A DNA stretch of 64,000 nt from Malus domestica (Eukaryota > Streptophyta > Magnoliopsida > Rosales > Rosaceae): NCBI RefSeq assembly GCF_042453785.1, contig NC_091669.1:10242501-10306500 (forward strand). Direction: 5' to 3'. Below are positions 1 to 11,740 of this stretch, piece by piece. The translations under genes were made by a program, and so were the position numbers. The first letter of the stretch is position 1, and each line of letters starts with the position of its first letter. The notes below the pieces were generated by a model. That model was not told the origin of the DNA. It was given only the letters and a program-made list of their open reading frames with translations, and did not search any database.

Positions 1-642
1 ATGTGAATGACTTCTTTGAAATGTCGACAATAGCTTCCTTTCTTTCTTTTTAATATTCTAGTTAATCATTTTAGGATGTGATTTTCACATTCTTTTTAAA
101 TTCTCACAAGCCCTTCTTTATTTCTAACCGTCAGATTGAATAAATCAAATGAAAACAACGAACATGACTAAACAAACGTTTGTGAGAGGCTAAAATGGAG
201 GAGAAAAGAAAAGTAGGAGGAGAAGGAAAAGGCCACAAAGAGAGCACAAAGTGTCACCTGAAAAGAACTAGTCTTTTCTCTTAAATAAGACGATACAAAG
301 TCTTCCTCAACAGCAAAATTCCCTATAAATATCATATCGTCCGAAGAACTTAACGATCAAGACTTCTAGCGAGGCGACGCAGTAAATCGATCGGTGCCCC
401 TCCGTAAGGTGGGTATGAGATGATAGCTGTATGAGTAACACGAGAGAAGAAGTCCCTGAGCAAATATTCTTCAGACCGCCAAACACAAGGCTTACCGCAC
501 CAACTGAAAAAGGGGCTCAAACACTAGTCTTTTCTAACGTCTGAAAATTGCAGGTGCACTCTCCCTTCCTCTGTATCGATGCAAGTCCAGAGTGATTGGG
601 AAGGCAGTAACTAAGGCTAATTGACATGTCAGTTAGATTTGA
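1..642. other. 3' flank of the HSP70-17 gene
   Basis: No coding sequence is recognised here. On the minus strand this is the 3' UTR and downstream flank of the chaperone gene that ends at 643. Around 130-190 there is a short stretch (including CGTCAGATTGAAT) resembling the middle of the MITE at 19393-19530, so a decayed MITE may be present. The rest shows no repeat or gene that I recognise. Confidence 0.5.
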
Positions 643-3600
643 TCATAGCTCATCGTGACCCGCTGACTCAACTTTTTCATTTGCTGAGTCATCTGAGTCT
701 CCGGCTTTCTTGTCATCTTGTGGAGAATTATCAGAACTCGAGTCAGAATCTTTGGCTTTTTCTCCGCTGCTCTCGGTTTCATTGCTTGTGGGTTTCTCAA
801 TTTTAGGCTTTGGCTTGGGGATTCTGTTGACGCTGGCAACCTAGACAAAGAAAAAGTCATCGATAAGAGCATTACAATTGTATAGAAATAGCTTGTGGAT
901 CGCATTTTCATTTATTTTCTCAACCGAGAAACAGAATCGAAATGATACCTTGTCTTCCAGATCAAACACCTTCCCATACACTTCATCCGATGTGAATGCT
1001 GGTTTGCTATGTGCAGGAGTCCTTCAAGGAAGAACAAAACTAGGTTAAACAAATGGAAGCACTGTCATAAAATTGCTACTATACTTGATAGTTATTCAAG
1101 GACCGGGTGAAATTATGCACTTAAGTTACTTCTGACTGCAGGATTTTTAACGAAAAAAGCAACACTTTCAAACCAAATAAAAAATTCAGCACCAATGTGC
1201 AACACCGTACATTCAACGATCGTCAACATAAAGCAAGATATCAAGCAAAGGGAAATGGGCTATCACCGCATGTTTCCTTAATTATATGTGTTGTGCGTGC
1301 ATAGTTGACATCAACAAGTTACCTTAATAATGTCAAAAGAAATCAATACAGCAACAACAATTACTTACTTTTTCTGCTCATCCTCGCTCTCGTCCAACCA
1401 CTTCTTCAACTTGTCAGCATCACTCGCAACCTGGTAAACACAAATAAATTTCCCACACCTTAAGCGTCAGAGGCCATCAAAGGGCAGCTAAATTTGATCA
1501 TTACTACAACTACTATTTACAATTGACAAAGACTTTTTAGTCGGATCATGTATGATTGAAGCACCTCATCTGTTCGATCTTTCGGAATCCAGGGTTTGTT
1601 CGACTCCCATGCACTTAGAATCTGCAACACATTGAGGAAAAGATAAATGAATATGTCGCATCTCATAGTTTACAAATGGTGTGGACTTTATTAATACCTT
1701 TTAAAATATTTAATGGTGATTGACCTTCTATGGCAACCATTTCACATGTAAAACTTAAGTGTGTTTAGTAACGATATCCTCGAGCTCAATTTCTAAACTG
1801 TGATATATAATCCAAGTTTATAAAAATGACAGTGTCTGAATTACCTGTTGCACCTCAACAAGGTACTTTCGAGCATGTTCCACTGCTTCTGGCCGTGCGG
1901 TAAGCTCTTTGAATCTGCACCCAAGAATTCATCAGATCAGATACATTGCATTGACTTGACACGGGACTTAACTTGTAGAAATTCATACATCTGAAAATTA
2001 TACATCACTGCCCAGTTCTTTTTTCTTGGTGAATGCAGTATTACCCTCAATTAAACTTAAACCAAAGAAACTAAACTGGAATATACCTGAAGAATATTGG
2101 ATCACCAATAGCTTTTAGCATCTCTAGGCGTTCCTGAAACTCTGAAGCAGTAGCATCTTCACCATCGGTGTAAAGCCACTCTTGCACCTAAGAAAAAGAC
2201 AACAGGTTAAATAGAAAACTTAGGACAGAGATATGATGAAGCTGAATTTTGGGTTGAATAAAGAAATGCCTACCTCATCTAGCTTTCCAATAAAGGATTG
2301 GCGTTCCTCGCTAGTTGAAATTTTTTCAAATTCCTCGGATGTTTCAAACTGATATAAGAAAGAATTCATTAAAAGGTTGAAACAAGAACAAATTGTTATG
2401 ACCAAAAACTTTTTTAAATAAGGAAACTAGCACTAGAACAAAATAATTTAGCCTATCAAAGCAAAAGACACAAAAAGGAGAAATAACATCAGATTCAATA
2501 CAAAGCAAGTCAATGCAAGATCCTCAAATGAATGATGTGAGAAAAAAATAAACAAAACAAACTACATTAATAACTTTATCAAACAACAATTGCAAGGCAT
2601 AATATCACGGAAAAATCCAGAAATATTTGGAAACATCGTAAATATTCATAAAAAAATATATTATGCAATGAAGATGTTTTTCATATGCCGGGAAGAAAAA
2701 AATATTCGATTGCACCTACACACCTTTTCTTTAGTACCATATATGTATCCTTCCAAGTTATTTTTCAACTCTGCCGTTCTCCTCCTCTCTGCATCCTTCT
2801 TGTCTAATTCTTCTAACTTACGCTTTGCTTCAGCAAGAGATTCTTTTGAAGGAGACATTGCAGGTCCGACTGTTTTCTCAACAATCTACAATATATAAAG
2901 GAGATATGAGAAAATACGAGCTTCTAATGAGCTGTTGAGAAGCATGAAAGAACTTTAAGAAAATTAACTAATATATACCTTCAGTGGAATCCTAAAGGTC
3001 CGCTTTTTCAACTTTTTTTCAATAACAACATCCGCTTCTACAGTAGAGTTGGAAGTGTTACTATTTCCACCATCATTAGTATTGCCATTGCTGTCTTCTG
3101 AAGAGTTCTGAGCACCAGTTTCAGTCGAAATGTTTGGTGCAACATTAGTTGAATTCTCCACACTCAGATTCTTCTTAGGAACTTCCACCCATTCTGACAC
3201 TTCAATAACAGCGTCTGCACGATCCAACGACAAAACACCACTTCTACTCAAAGAGAAATGCAGACTTGCTTTAATGGGTGAAGACAAATTCCGTGATGCA
3301 TACCTAAATAAGATGGAAAAGACAAATATAAAATGTTGTCAGTGTTCATCTCATGCTTTTGCATGGACATATAAGTAGAACTTCTTTAAAGCACTGCAGA
3401 AAATATCGTACAGAAAGAATCTGGAAATGCCAATCCTTACTTCTCACTTGTCTCTGTCAAACTGGACACAGAGTACTGAGCAAATACAGGAGAGGTGGCA
3501 CCAGGGGGTAAAAGATCTTCACTCTCGTACGCTAGCGACACTTCAAAATCTTTGCTCTGGATAAAGGACCTGAACATCTATTTTATAGCAAACCAAAAAC

Positions 3601-6099
3601 ATAGTGAGTGAACTTAGACAGGAAAAACTATAAAATAAAACCCTTTAGTAATATTTGGTATTTCTTTCCATGTTATTTACCTTGCTGGGGAGTTTCTTCA
3701 TCCGTTGCACAAGTGTCTGCCTAGTACTATCTTCTTTCTGAAGATCGGGGCCATCTAACTCAAGCACAAACCCATAGGTAGAACCATCAATCATCCCTAA
3801 CTTACGGTTCAGCTTGATTCCATCACTTAAATTAGCAGCATATAATGCTGCACCTAGAACTATAGCTTCATCAGCATCCAGATGTCTATCCAACTCTTTC
3901 CTTCCAAGATATTCCTGAAGCTTAGCCTGTCATAAAAGAAATAGAGAATTCCTTCTCGTGATCACTCTTCATAACAACTCAGAGATGACGAGATTCAATA
4001 GCGCAACATTAATATCAAGGTGATGTAGGACATCACCACAGAGCAAAAGGGAGAGAGAGTATAAGTCAAACCTGCAGCTTTGGCACCCTGGTAGCTCCTC
4101 CTATCAGTTCCACTGCATATATCTCATCTACCTTTAAACCAGAATATTTGAGCACTTCTTTAAGAGGTATAAGTGACTTCTCCCACAGATCTTCGCAGAG
4201 CTCCTCAAACTTTTCACGAGTTATCGTACTCCTGAAAGGGAAGTAAATAGTGTTCAGTTTGTTACCTTGGACAACTAACACAAATTGCCAGAGTACACAA
4301 GGTGAAAACACATGTATCTTTAGAAATTTGACATAGCTTATTTTCCACCAAATCTAGAAGGGTAAAACAAGCTTTTTATAAGAAAACCTACATCAACCAG
4401 CATAGCAGTGGAATAAATAGTAATTAATAATAGAACACCCAACAATGGAAACAGAGGCATCCCAAAGAAACCTATCTATATAAGTTGCACAACTACATAT
4501 CGATAATGTTCAATATACTACGTTGGACAACTAATGACACAAATTCCAGCTCGCTGTGAAAAGTATTTAAATTGAGATGCTTAAAATAGCCTATTTTCCA
4601 CTACTCTAGAAGGGAAATCATGAAACACATAAAAGTCTATATCAACCAGAAGTATGGCGACGGTAAAAATAATAATTAAAAACTTTCAACAGGGCATCCC
4701 AAAGGCGCCGCTGCATGAACAATAATTGACAGAGCCCCTGCCACATGAACTCTTTTCACCCTTCTGCTCATTGCTTCCACTAGTTAAATTGATAAAGGAA
4801 CTTTTCAACAGGGATCAAAGAGTAATGCACTTTAAATTCCACCAACCTGAAGTCCCGATCATCATAAAGGGATTCAACAGATATTGGTGCCATTTTGTTT
4901 GCACTTAGAATTTCTTTTGTACGCTTGACCTGTTTCTTCAATTTAGCCATTGCTTTTGGGGACTTCCTCACATCAACACCATTCCCTACTTGTTTATTGA
5001 ACTCATCTGCAAAATGCTCCACCAACCGTAATTCCATGTTCTGGCCCCCAAGTTGTGGGTCCCATCTGACATCCTTGACCTGTACATGAAAAATGAGAAT
5101 AAACTTTAAGAGAACTGGCCAAAATAATTGCATATCATACGAGAATCAAAAGTAACCTATGCTTCCGTAAATAACAGATACATGGAGGGAGGAACTTCAC
5201 GTGGTGGATTATTTACACATGGTAGACGTGTTATTGTGAAACCAATATAACGTGTGTAAAATGTAAACTATGGAAGTGTTAACCATCGGTTCAAACTATT
5301 AAATGCTAGAAGACAATTCGAATTGGAATGAAATTACCTGAAACTGGTTGACTGAAACGGTCTTACCAAACTCCTTGGTATTATATGCCGAGAAATAAAC
5401 AAGTGCCGCATAGGTACTGCTGGTGCCCATATCATAGAAAATTATATGCCTTGACTCATTTGAGAAATCCTTATCAATCCCATACTGCAATGCTGCACCA
5501 GAATGCTCATTTATCAAAGCAAGAACATTAATCCCCGCCAACTGTGCCGCTCGGAGTAACCCCTTTCTCTCTGCTTGCCCAAAGTAAGGAGGAACTGAAA
5601 TTACAGCATCCTTTACAGGCACTTTCGAATGAAACTCTGCCAAATTTGCAGCATAACCTAAGACCATTGCCGTTAGTTCCTCGACTGAATAAGTAGTCAC
5701 TTTATCATCAATTTTGAAACTAACAGTTCCCGTAGTATCCTCTGTAACGTCGAATGGCAAGTACAATGAATCCAATAGGCTTTTACTGGAACTAAAGGGT
5801 TTTCCAATCAAGTCCCTTGTTTGAGAATAGACTTTTTCCGGGTACCGAGCAATCAATCCAGCTGCTTCCTCCCCAAGAAGACGATCACCGGAGTGAAATG
5901 CAACCAAGTTGGGGGATTTTCGTTTTGACATCTCATTGATAGCGACTGTGATCGGGCTCTGCCCGCGCTTTAGGTTTACTACCGCAACTTTCACCCATTC
6001 GGAGCCTAGATCTATACTCATAACCGCACATTGAGAAGGCGAAAACACAATGCAAAGGACGGATAAGAACAACCCTAGCTTGAATAAGATCGACGCCAT
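643..6099 (-). CDS. HSP70-17: Heat shock 70 kDa protein 17-like ER chaperone (HYOU1/GRP170 family)
   Basis: Large HSP70-superfamily chaperone of the ER lumen (HYOU1/GRP170/Lhs1 type); in the family it binds unfolded proteins and acts as nucleotide exchange factor for BiP. Exons read on the minus strand, each with GT-AG borders and continuous phase: 5338-6099, 4847-5079, 4072-4231, 3681-3926, 3441-3577, 2979-3303, 2724-2885, 2274-2348, 2087-2187, 1845-1914, 1565-1621, 1369-1430, 949-1021, 643-840. Together they make 2661 nt, 886 aa, near the usual plant length. Visible features are an N-terminal hydrophobic signal peptide (about residues 1-24), the ATPase phosphate-1 motif (SIDLGSEWVKVAVV), the ATPase-domain segments ISVPPYFGQAERKGL and ELIGGATRVPKLQ, a Ser/Asp/Lys-rich tail, and the retention signal HDEL directly before the stop. 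The complete frame and HDEL make an intact gene very likely. The upstream G-box cluster fits induction by ER stress. Confidence 0.95.
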
Positions 6100-6263
6100 C
6101 CTAGATTGGATTCGGTAAACCCTAGGACTTCAAAGCTTCGTCTGAACAAACACAATAATAAAAATTGATAAATAATTAGCATAAAAATTCAATTTTTCGG
6201 ACCTGCGACTGAGAAAACAAATAAAAAACAGTTAAATTCATTTGAAAAGTTACAGTTTTTATG

Positions 6264-6437
6264 CTGTTTGGGCACGAAGAAAATGGAAAACGGGAGTATA
6301 CTAAGCTCAATTGATTGCTCTGAGTACAGATTTCAATTCGATATTCGAAATCAAATTCGATGAAAAAAAATAATTAAATTAGCTTAAACCCTAATTTTTT
6401 CTACACTGCGTTTTCCATTTTCTCAGCAACCAAACAG
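6264..6437 (-). promoter_or_regulatory. Inverted pair of a leader motif upstream of HSP70-17
   Basis: A 27-bp arm at 6264-6290 (plus strand: CTGTTTGGGCACG, then GAAAATGGAAAA) has an imperfect inverted partner at 6411-6437 (minus strand: CTGTTTGGTTGCTGA, then GAAAATGGAAAA). The first 8 and last 12 bases agree. The pair lies between the GA run and the start codon, so it is probably in the 5' UTR or a leader intron. A similar inverted pair sits in the leader of the OTU gene. The function is unknown to me. Confidence 0.55.
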
Positions 6438-6531
6438 AGGACTAAAAATTTGAATATTTCACGTCGATAGAAAATCGAAAAATAACTCGGATACAGAAAG
6501 GAGAAAAATGAATGCACGGAGATAATTGGAT

Positions 6532-6552
6532 AGAGAGAGAGAGAGAGAGAGA
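6532..6552. repeat. (GA)n microsatellite in the HSP70-17 leader
   Basis: About ten GA units lie roughly 430 bp upstream of the HSP70-17 start codon. On the transcribed strand this is a CT run, common in plant 5' leaders and core promoters. It may mark the region near the transcription start. Confidence 0.8.
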
Positions 6553-6699
6553 TACCAGTAATGTGCAGATCGCATTCTCCAGAAGACTGGCGGCACAATT
6601 TTCTGTTTGGTTGACGAGAAAACGTAGAAAGAAAGTGAAGGCGAGAACTTTCTCAGTGAATGCTGGAAGATGCAGGGAATTTAAACAGAAGAAATGCCT

Positions 6700-6763
6700 A
6701 CGTGGAAAATTAGGAGAGTGAACTACCAGTTGGAAAGATCCACGTGGCGTAGTGTACACGTGG
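6700..6763. promoter_or_regulatory. Cluster of three ACGTGG (G-box/UPRE-like) sites
   Basis: ACGTGG occurs at 6700-6705, CCACGTGG (a perfect palindromic G-box core) at 6740-6747, and CACGTGG at 6757-6763, about 600-660 bp upstream of the HSP70-17 ATG. ACGT-core elements bind plant bZIP factors, including bZIP28/bZIP60, which drive ER-chaperone genes in the unfolded protein response. I see no complete CCAAT-N-CCACG ERSE here, so the assignment to ER stress is inferred from core motifs and from the gene they precede. Confidence 0.45.
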
Positions 6764-6889
6764 AGGACAGTGATACGCTCCGCGGTGTTGTGCCAACGGT
6801 TATCATAGGTGCTTCGTGCATCATTCGGTGTTGGCGCGCGATGCTGCATGACTTTCGATCAACCGTGGAAATAGATATTTATAAATTTA

Positions 6890-7215
6890 AGGCTTTTTGG
6901 TAAACATGTAACTCCTTATTTTAGTCATTAATAATGAAAATTCATAGAATTGATCCTTAAGTTTATCTGCCTAATTTATTTTGATTATTTTGTGAAAAAT
7001 ATGTCAATATTAGACGGAAGAGTTGGTTTGATAAAAATAATGTGAAAAAGGTGGTCACTGGACAATTTAACAAGGATATTGACATATTTTTCACGGAATA
7101 ATCAAAATGACTTAAATAAACAAACTCAGACACCACTTTTATCGATTTTTATTATTAAGAACCAAAGTTAAGAGTTATGTAAATACCAAAGACCACTTTT
7201 GAATAAAAGCCTGAA
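6890..7215. mobile_element. Foldback MITE between the HSP70-17 promoter and the OTU gene
   Basis: The two halves are imperfect inverted repeats of more than 120 bp each. The left half runs from about 6890 and includes TAACTCCTTATTTTAGTC; the right half ends near 7215 and includes AAGTTAAGAGTTATGTAAAT. The inner arms are close matches (TGTGAAAAATATGTCAATAT at 6992-7011 against ATATTGACATATTTTTCACG at 7057-7076). There is no ORF. This is typical of a palindromic non-autonomous DNA transposon. The outer ends are approximate because the match fades. Confidence 0.6.
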
Positions 7216-7847
7216 TTAAATTGGGTTGAAGATCTAGATGTTGCAACTGCTCAACTCCTCTTAGTACTGGTTTAGTACTGAAGTACTTTTATAAAAAGTG
7301 GGTATCAAAAATAGCTGAGTTCAAAAAGATGTTTGATAAACACTTAAAAACAGCTTATTTTCACAATTGAGCTTAGTATTACTCTCTTAGTTTGTTGGCA
7401 ATTAAATATCTTCTCCAACTTTAAGTGTCAAAGGACGAGGAGTGTGGAAAGTGATATTTAGAGTCGGTAGTTCACCTTCTGAATGCAATAAGGACCAATT
7501 GGTCTAGTGACATTTTTACGAGTTCAAATTGCACAGACCATGTTTTGTTGCCAACTGATGTGCGAGATGACTTAAACCGCATTTTACTTGTTGGAAAATG
7601 ATTTGATGACTTTATACAAGAATCCGCAGAAACATACGCACATAAAAGCTATGTGATCCTTTAGCATGTAACTTCTATTTACAGATATCTGAAGTCTAAT
7701 TTCCGGCATACCGACGTTAACTCGAAAGAAAGATCTGAATTCTTGTTCGTTTACACCAAAAGTTACAACGCCCGTCGCCATAATATACTTGCTACTAATG
7801 TAACTTGTATACGGAGTATTTGAAACCGAAGACGGTTTGAAATAACT

Positions 7848-10800
7848 CTAGAATAACAGCCAATGCTTCTTTCGGGGAGTTCTAGTCGGAACATCTGTAG
7901 ACAGATCCGTAAAAAAGAATCAGAGGATTGATTATATCTTGAATGGTACCGATACCAAGGTGTCCGGAGATCAAAATTGCAAATGAGAAGTATAAGTAAT
8001 GGTTTAGTTCATCACCTGCACTTGCATACAAGGAGTTATAATGCACTTCACTCCAAAAGCTCAGCCAAAGCTCTGAAACACCACAAAAGTTGAAACAAAA
8101 ACAACCGCAACCTCGTTATATTTTTATTACGAAGTTTCAACCCACACGTACGTATCAAGTTATGCGTTTAACTCCATCCAAAAGCCCAACTTGGCTAGTT
8201 TGGTTGATTTTCCACAGCATATCAGTACCACTTGGTTAATATGTACATTGTGCAGTTTCTTTCGACTTTCACGATTCAAATAAAGATAAAGTAAGCAAAT
8301 GAGATTTACCTAGGGTAGGATTCCCATCTTTGGGAAGAATCTCGATGTAGCAAGTGTCTCGAAAAGAGGTGATTAAACAAATCTTGGCTCCGAACTACAG
8401 AAGAATCCGTAACTGTTAGAAACCAATCACTGTGAAACTTAGCATTATATAAATCGGGAAAGAACAAAACTATTATGGAGTTACCAGAGAGCAAACAGAA
8501 GAATCAACGTATGAAAATAAACAATGATTTACAATTCTTTACTCCGATCTCACCAAAACTACATTTTAACAACTTCCTTTTATATTTTCGGTCTGACATT
8601 GTAATAATTTCAAGTCACAACCATATACAAAATATACCTCAACAAGATAAATGGTGAGGTGAAAAGAAAGTCAGCATTTTCACTAAGTGACCTTAAAAGC
8701 ACCTGAATAAAGGGAGAAAAAGTAGAGACGAACTTACTCGATCTGCAGCTGCCTGTAGCGTAAGATGATCTCCCCACTCCCCGGTTCTAGTGCCATAGTG
8801 TTGTGTACAAAATCAAGTTAACTTTTAGTAACAGTTAGATATATACGTTGCAAAATGTCTCAAATTTTGCAGTAAATAATTAGTAGGCATGAAAGCAGAA
8901 ATCTAACTTTTTCATCTTCCTCAGGTAGCGTCTGTATTTCATCGGGACGTAAGCTTCATAGAGTTTTTTGTGATGCTTTAGCTGAAACATAAAACATAAA
9001 AAAAATAATACGAAACACCCAATATAAAGAAAATTCGAAAAGCAAGAAAAAATTCAAACATAAAAGGTTATCTTAGTGTTACTCCTAAGATGTTGCATCC
9101 ATTCAGCGAGGTATTAAGATTTCATATCCACTACCAGTAATAGATTAAAATATTATCTCAAGATACAATCTTCTTATCGATCAAAGCCTACGGTAACTAA
9201 ACTAATATAATGAAATGAACGAACTGGAGGAATTTCATCAGCCGTACCTGCTTTATCACCTGTTTTCTTACATGCTTGTGGTATTCTGGATTCCGAAACA
9301 ATTGATCTGCTATTGCTCGAAACTGCAGCATGTTAACCAAATATCTTAGAATTACTTGGAAACCCGTTCTCTCCTCCCCAAAGGAGAAGAAGAGGGATGC
9401 AAACAAATAAATGTAGGCTGATAAATCAATTGCGTTACGCCAACGTAACCCAAGAAAACAACAACAACAACAACAAAGCCTTTTCCCAAAAACCTAATAT
9501 GATAAAATATACGTTTGGTATGCCTTTGCATTTCAACGTATAAAGATAAATAGAATCTCAACAGATGCAAATACTTTGAAATCAATAAGGTGATAAATTA
9601 ATTATTGTAGCCAAACCTGACAATTTCCATCGCCCTCGATCTGCAGTTCAGATAAATCATACGTTGCCAACCTGAATCAATCAAAAAGATATTATTACAA
9701 TCAAGATGATTCTTCCTGCTACCAAATCATTCCTCTACAAACCCAAGTGCACAACAAAGCTGCTTGGTCATAGCTACATCTCTCATTAGTTCAGCGACAT
9801 ATAATACCGAAAGGAGAGTAGCAAAGGATACCAGGCTATTTGATATGAGCAGTTCACAATAAACCCACCCCCGCCTTCTCGGAAAAAAGAGAGAAGGATT
9901 TTTCTAAAGTTAGTTTTGTGAAAATAAAAGTTGTAAAGTTATGATCAAATTATACTGTCTAACCCATGGTGTACTATAAGCACTGAATAAAGGAAAGATC
10001 AGTAAAAGTAAAAAGTGCCAAGGTAGCGATAAAAAAATCAAGAAAAAATTATGTAGAGAGCTCATTGCTGAAATTACAACCTTGCCGACAGGCGCTCATG
10101 GTCTTGGGTCGCATCATTCACGTCAGGTATCTCCCCATTTACGCGGGGAGTGTGCTGCAAACACAATAAATCAGTGGGTACATATTTATATCCAGTTAAA
10201 TACCAATAAGCTACCCAATTTTCAGTCAAATGGACAACAAGGTTATCTCATGCATCTATGCGCCGCTCAGACAGTAGGCAGAGAGTATATTATTTATCTT
10301 AAGATAACGGAGCAAGCAACCTATCTCATACAGTGGAGCAAGAATTAATTGAGTGATATAGACCTAACGACGTTTGAAAAATGCCTCCTCAATTCCAACA
10401 GACATAGCAAGCAATCATGTATGAGGCAGGAAAATGGTGCTCATATTAAACTAAACAAGAAAATTAGTGTGTCGAAAGTATCAAAAGCCCACATCTATTT
10501 TGCAATGATATTTCATATCCCATACTACATACACTAGTAACAGTCTAAAGGCATGTATAAGTAACACCTCGAAAAAAGAATTTGAAACTTCAAGATCAAC
10601 CCAAGTATCATAAAGTGTGAAAGGGTGTGACTTAGTTAACATATCACCAATTTCTGCTTGCTTTGCCAAAAGCATACATTAGCTATTTCCCATTCATAAC
10701 AACCAACAGAGAAAAATCAGTCATGGGCTTAATTTTCCCTTAATTTTTTGATAAAATCAATACAACAAATGGATACATATGTTCATATCTTCACCTATAT

Positions 10801-11065
10801 AGTATATATACATATATGCATATATACAAGATTCATGGCACACCTCTAATCCGGGAATTAGAAACATTGTAGACATAATGACTAGCAAGGAACATACCGG
10901 AATCGAATCTAAGTGGGACAGTCTCTTCCCAAGCCTGCGATCAACTTTGACCTTTTCCTCTTCTGCCAACATGGTTGCAATGGTTTGATCATCCTCTGTA
11001 TCATGGTTGCTGCTATCTAAACTCGAGCTTGAACTCGCACTCGCATTGCTGTAGCTTCCACTCAT
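7848..11065 (-). CDS. OTU-domain cysteine protease (deubiquitinase)
   Basis: OTU enzymes cleave ubiquitin chains with a Cys-His-Asp site. Exons read on the minus strand, with matching phases and GT-AG ends: 10898-11065 (may extend upstream), 10081-10154, 9617-9671, 9248-9322, 8908-8981, 8738-8786, 8310-8394, 8016-8072, 7848-7894. The product is 227 aa. It has a Ser-rich, probably disordered N-terminus, then EGDGNCQFRAIADQL with catalytic Cys98 and Asp95, and SFWSEVHYNSLY with catalytic His204. The C-terminus is basic (PRKKHW). It resembles the short plant OTU proteins (Arabidopsis OTU9-12 group), but I cannot assign the exact member. The start is uncertain: the frame stays open upstream of 11065 and there is a good acceptor (TTTTGCAG) at about 11101, so an extra 5' exon could supply more residues. 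Low complexity upstream of 11.5 kb gave no clear candidate. Confidence 0.88.
9454..9488 (-). mobile_element. RTE-type LINE/SINE 3' tail fragment in an OTU intron
   Basis: On the minus strand this reads TGGGAAAAGGCTTTG followed by repeated TTG units. The LINE at 20.4-22.4 kb ends with the same TGGGAAAAGGCTTTG and TTG-rich tail (22396-22425). It lies in the intron between the 9617-9671 and 9248-9322 exons. Only the tail is recognisable, so this is a severely 5'-truncated LINE copy or a SINE sharing that tail. Confidence 0.6.
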
Positions 11066-11241
11066 ACCGCCTGAACTAGACAGATCACAAACACACCCCT
11101 GCAAAACATGTCGAGTGCAATAACTCGTCAAAGTAATCCAAAACAGTAACCGTCATAACGGTAGCTACGAGCTAGAACCCCTAAAAATTTGAGAATAATG
11201 TATGGATTAATGACATATCAATTTCCCCCTTCACTTATCAT

Positions 11242-11740
11242 CTGTTTGGTTGCTGAGAAAATTTGGAAAATAAAACGAAACGAAAATTTTCTATCTTGAG
11301 TTTCGATTATCATCAAATTCTTGGAAGTGCAAGGCTTTACTTGAATTGAATGGAAAACACAGTGATTGATCCTGACATAATCTGATTTTCCATTTCATTT
11401 CACTTTCGCACCAGCCAAACAGCAGATAAAGTGTGAAAGGAAAGCAATCCAATAGCAGCAGCAATAAAATTAAATTTTAAAAAATAACTAAAAGTAATTG
11501 AAAAGCATAAATTATTATATAAACAAACCGAACGAATAAGAACCTGCAGCTAAATTCAGTTCCTGAGAAAAAAAATAATAATAATCTGCAGAGAAAGTCT
11601 TTGTACCTCTCAAGCTGAGCTTTAATTAAATCAAATGAACTTATTGAGCTGAATATAGCAGTCCACAGAAGCAAATCCACAAACAGGGAAGATCCCAAAT
11701 CCAAGTTTTCTCTTTGTCTTATTTTCTCAGCAACCAAACA
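11242..11740 (-). promoter_or_regulatory. Leader motif copies upstream of the OTU gene
   Basis: TGTTTGGTTGCTGAGAAAAT occurs at 11243-11262 on the plus strand and at 11721-11740 on the minus strand. A degenerate minus-strand copy lies at about 11390-11424 (CTGTTTGGCTGGTGCGAAAG). The 11242 and 11390 copies face each other, as in the HSP70-17 leader. These positions should lie in the 5' leader or a leader intron of the OTU gene. Confidence 0.5.
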
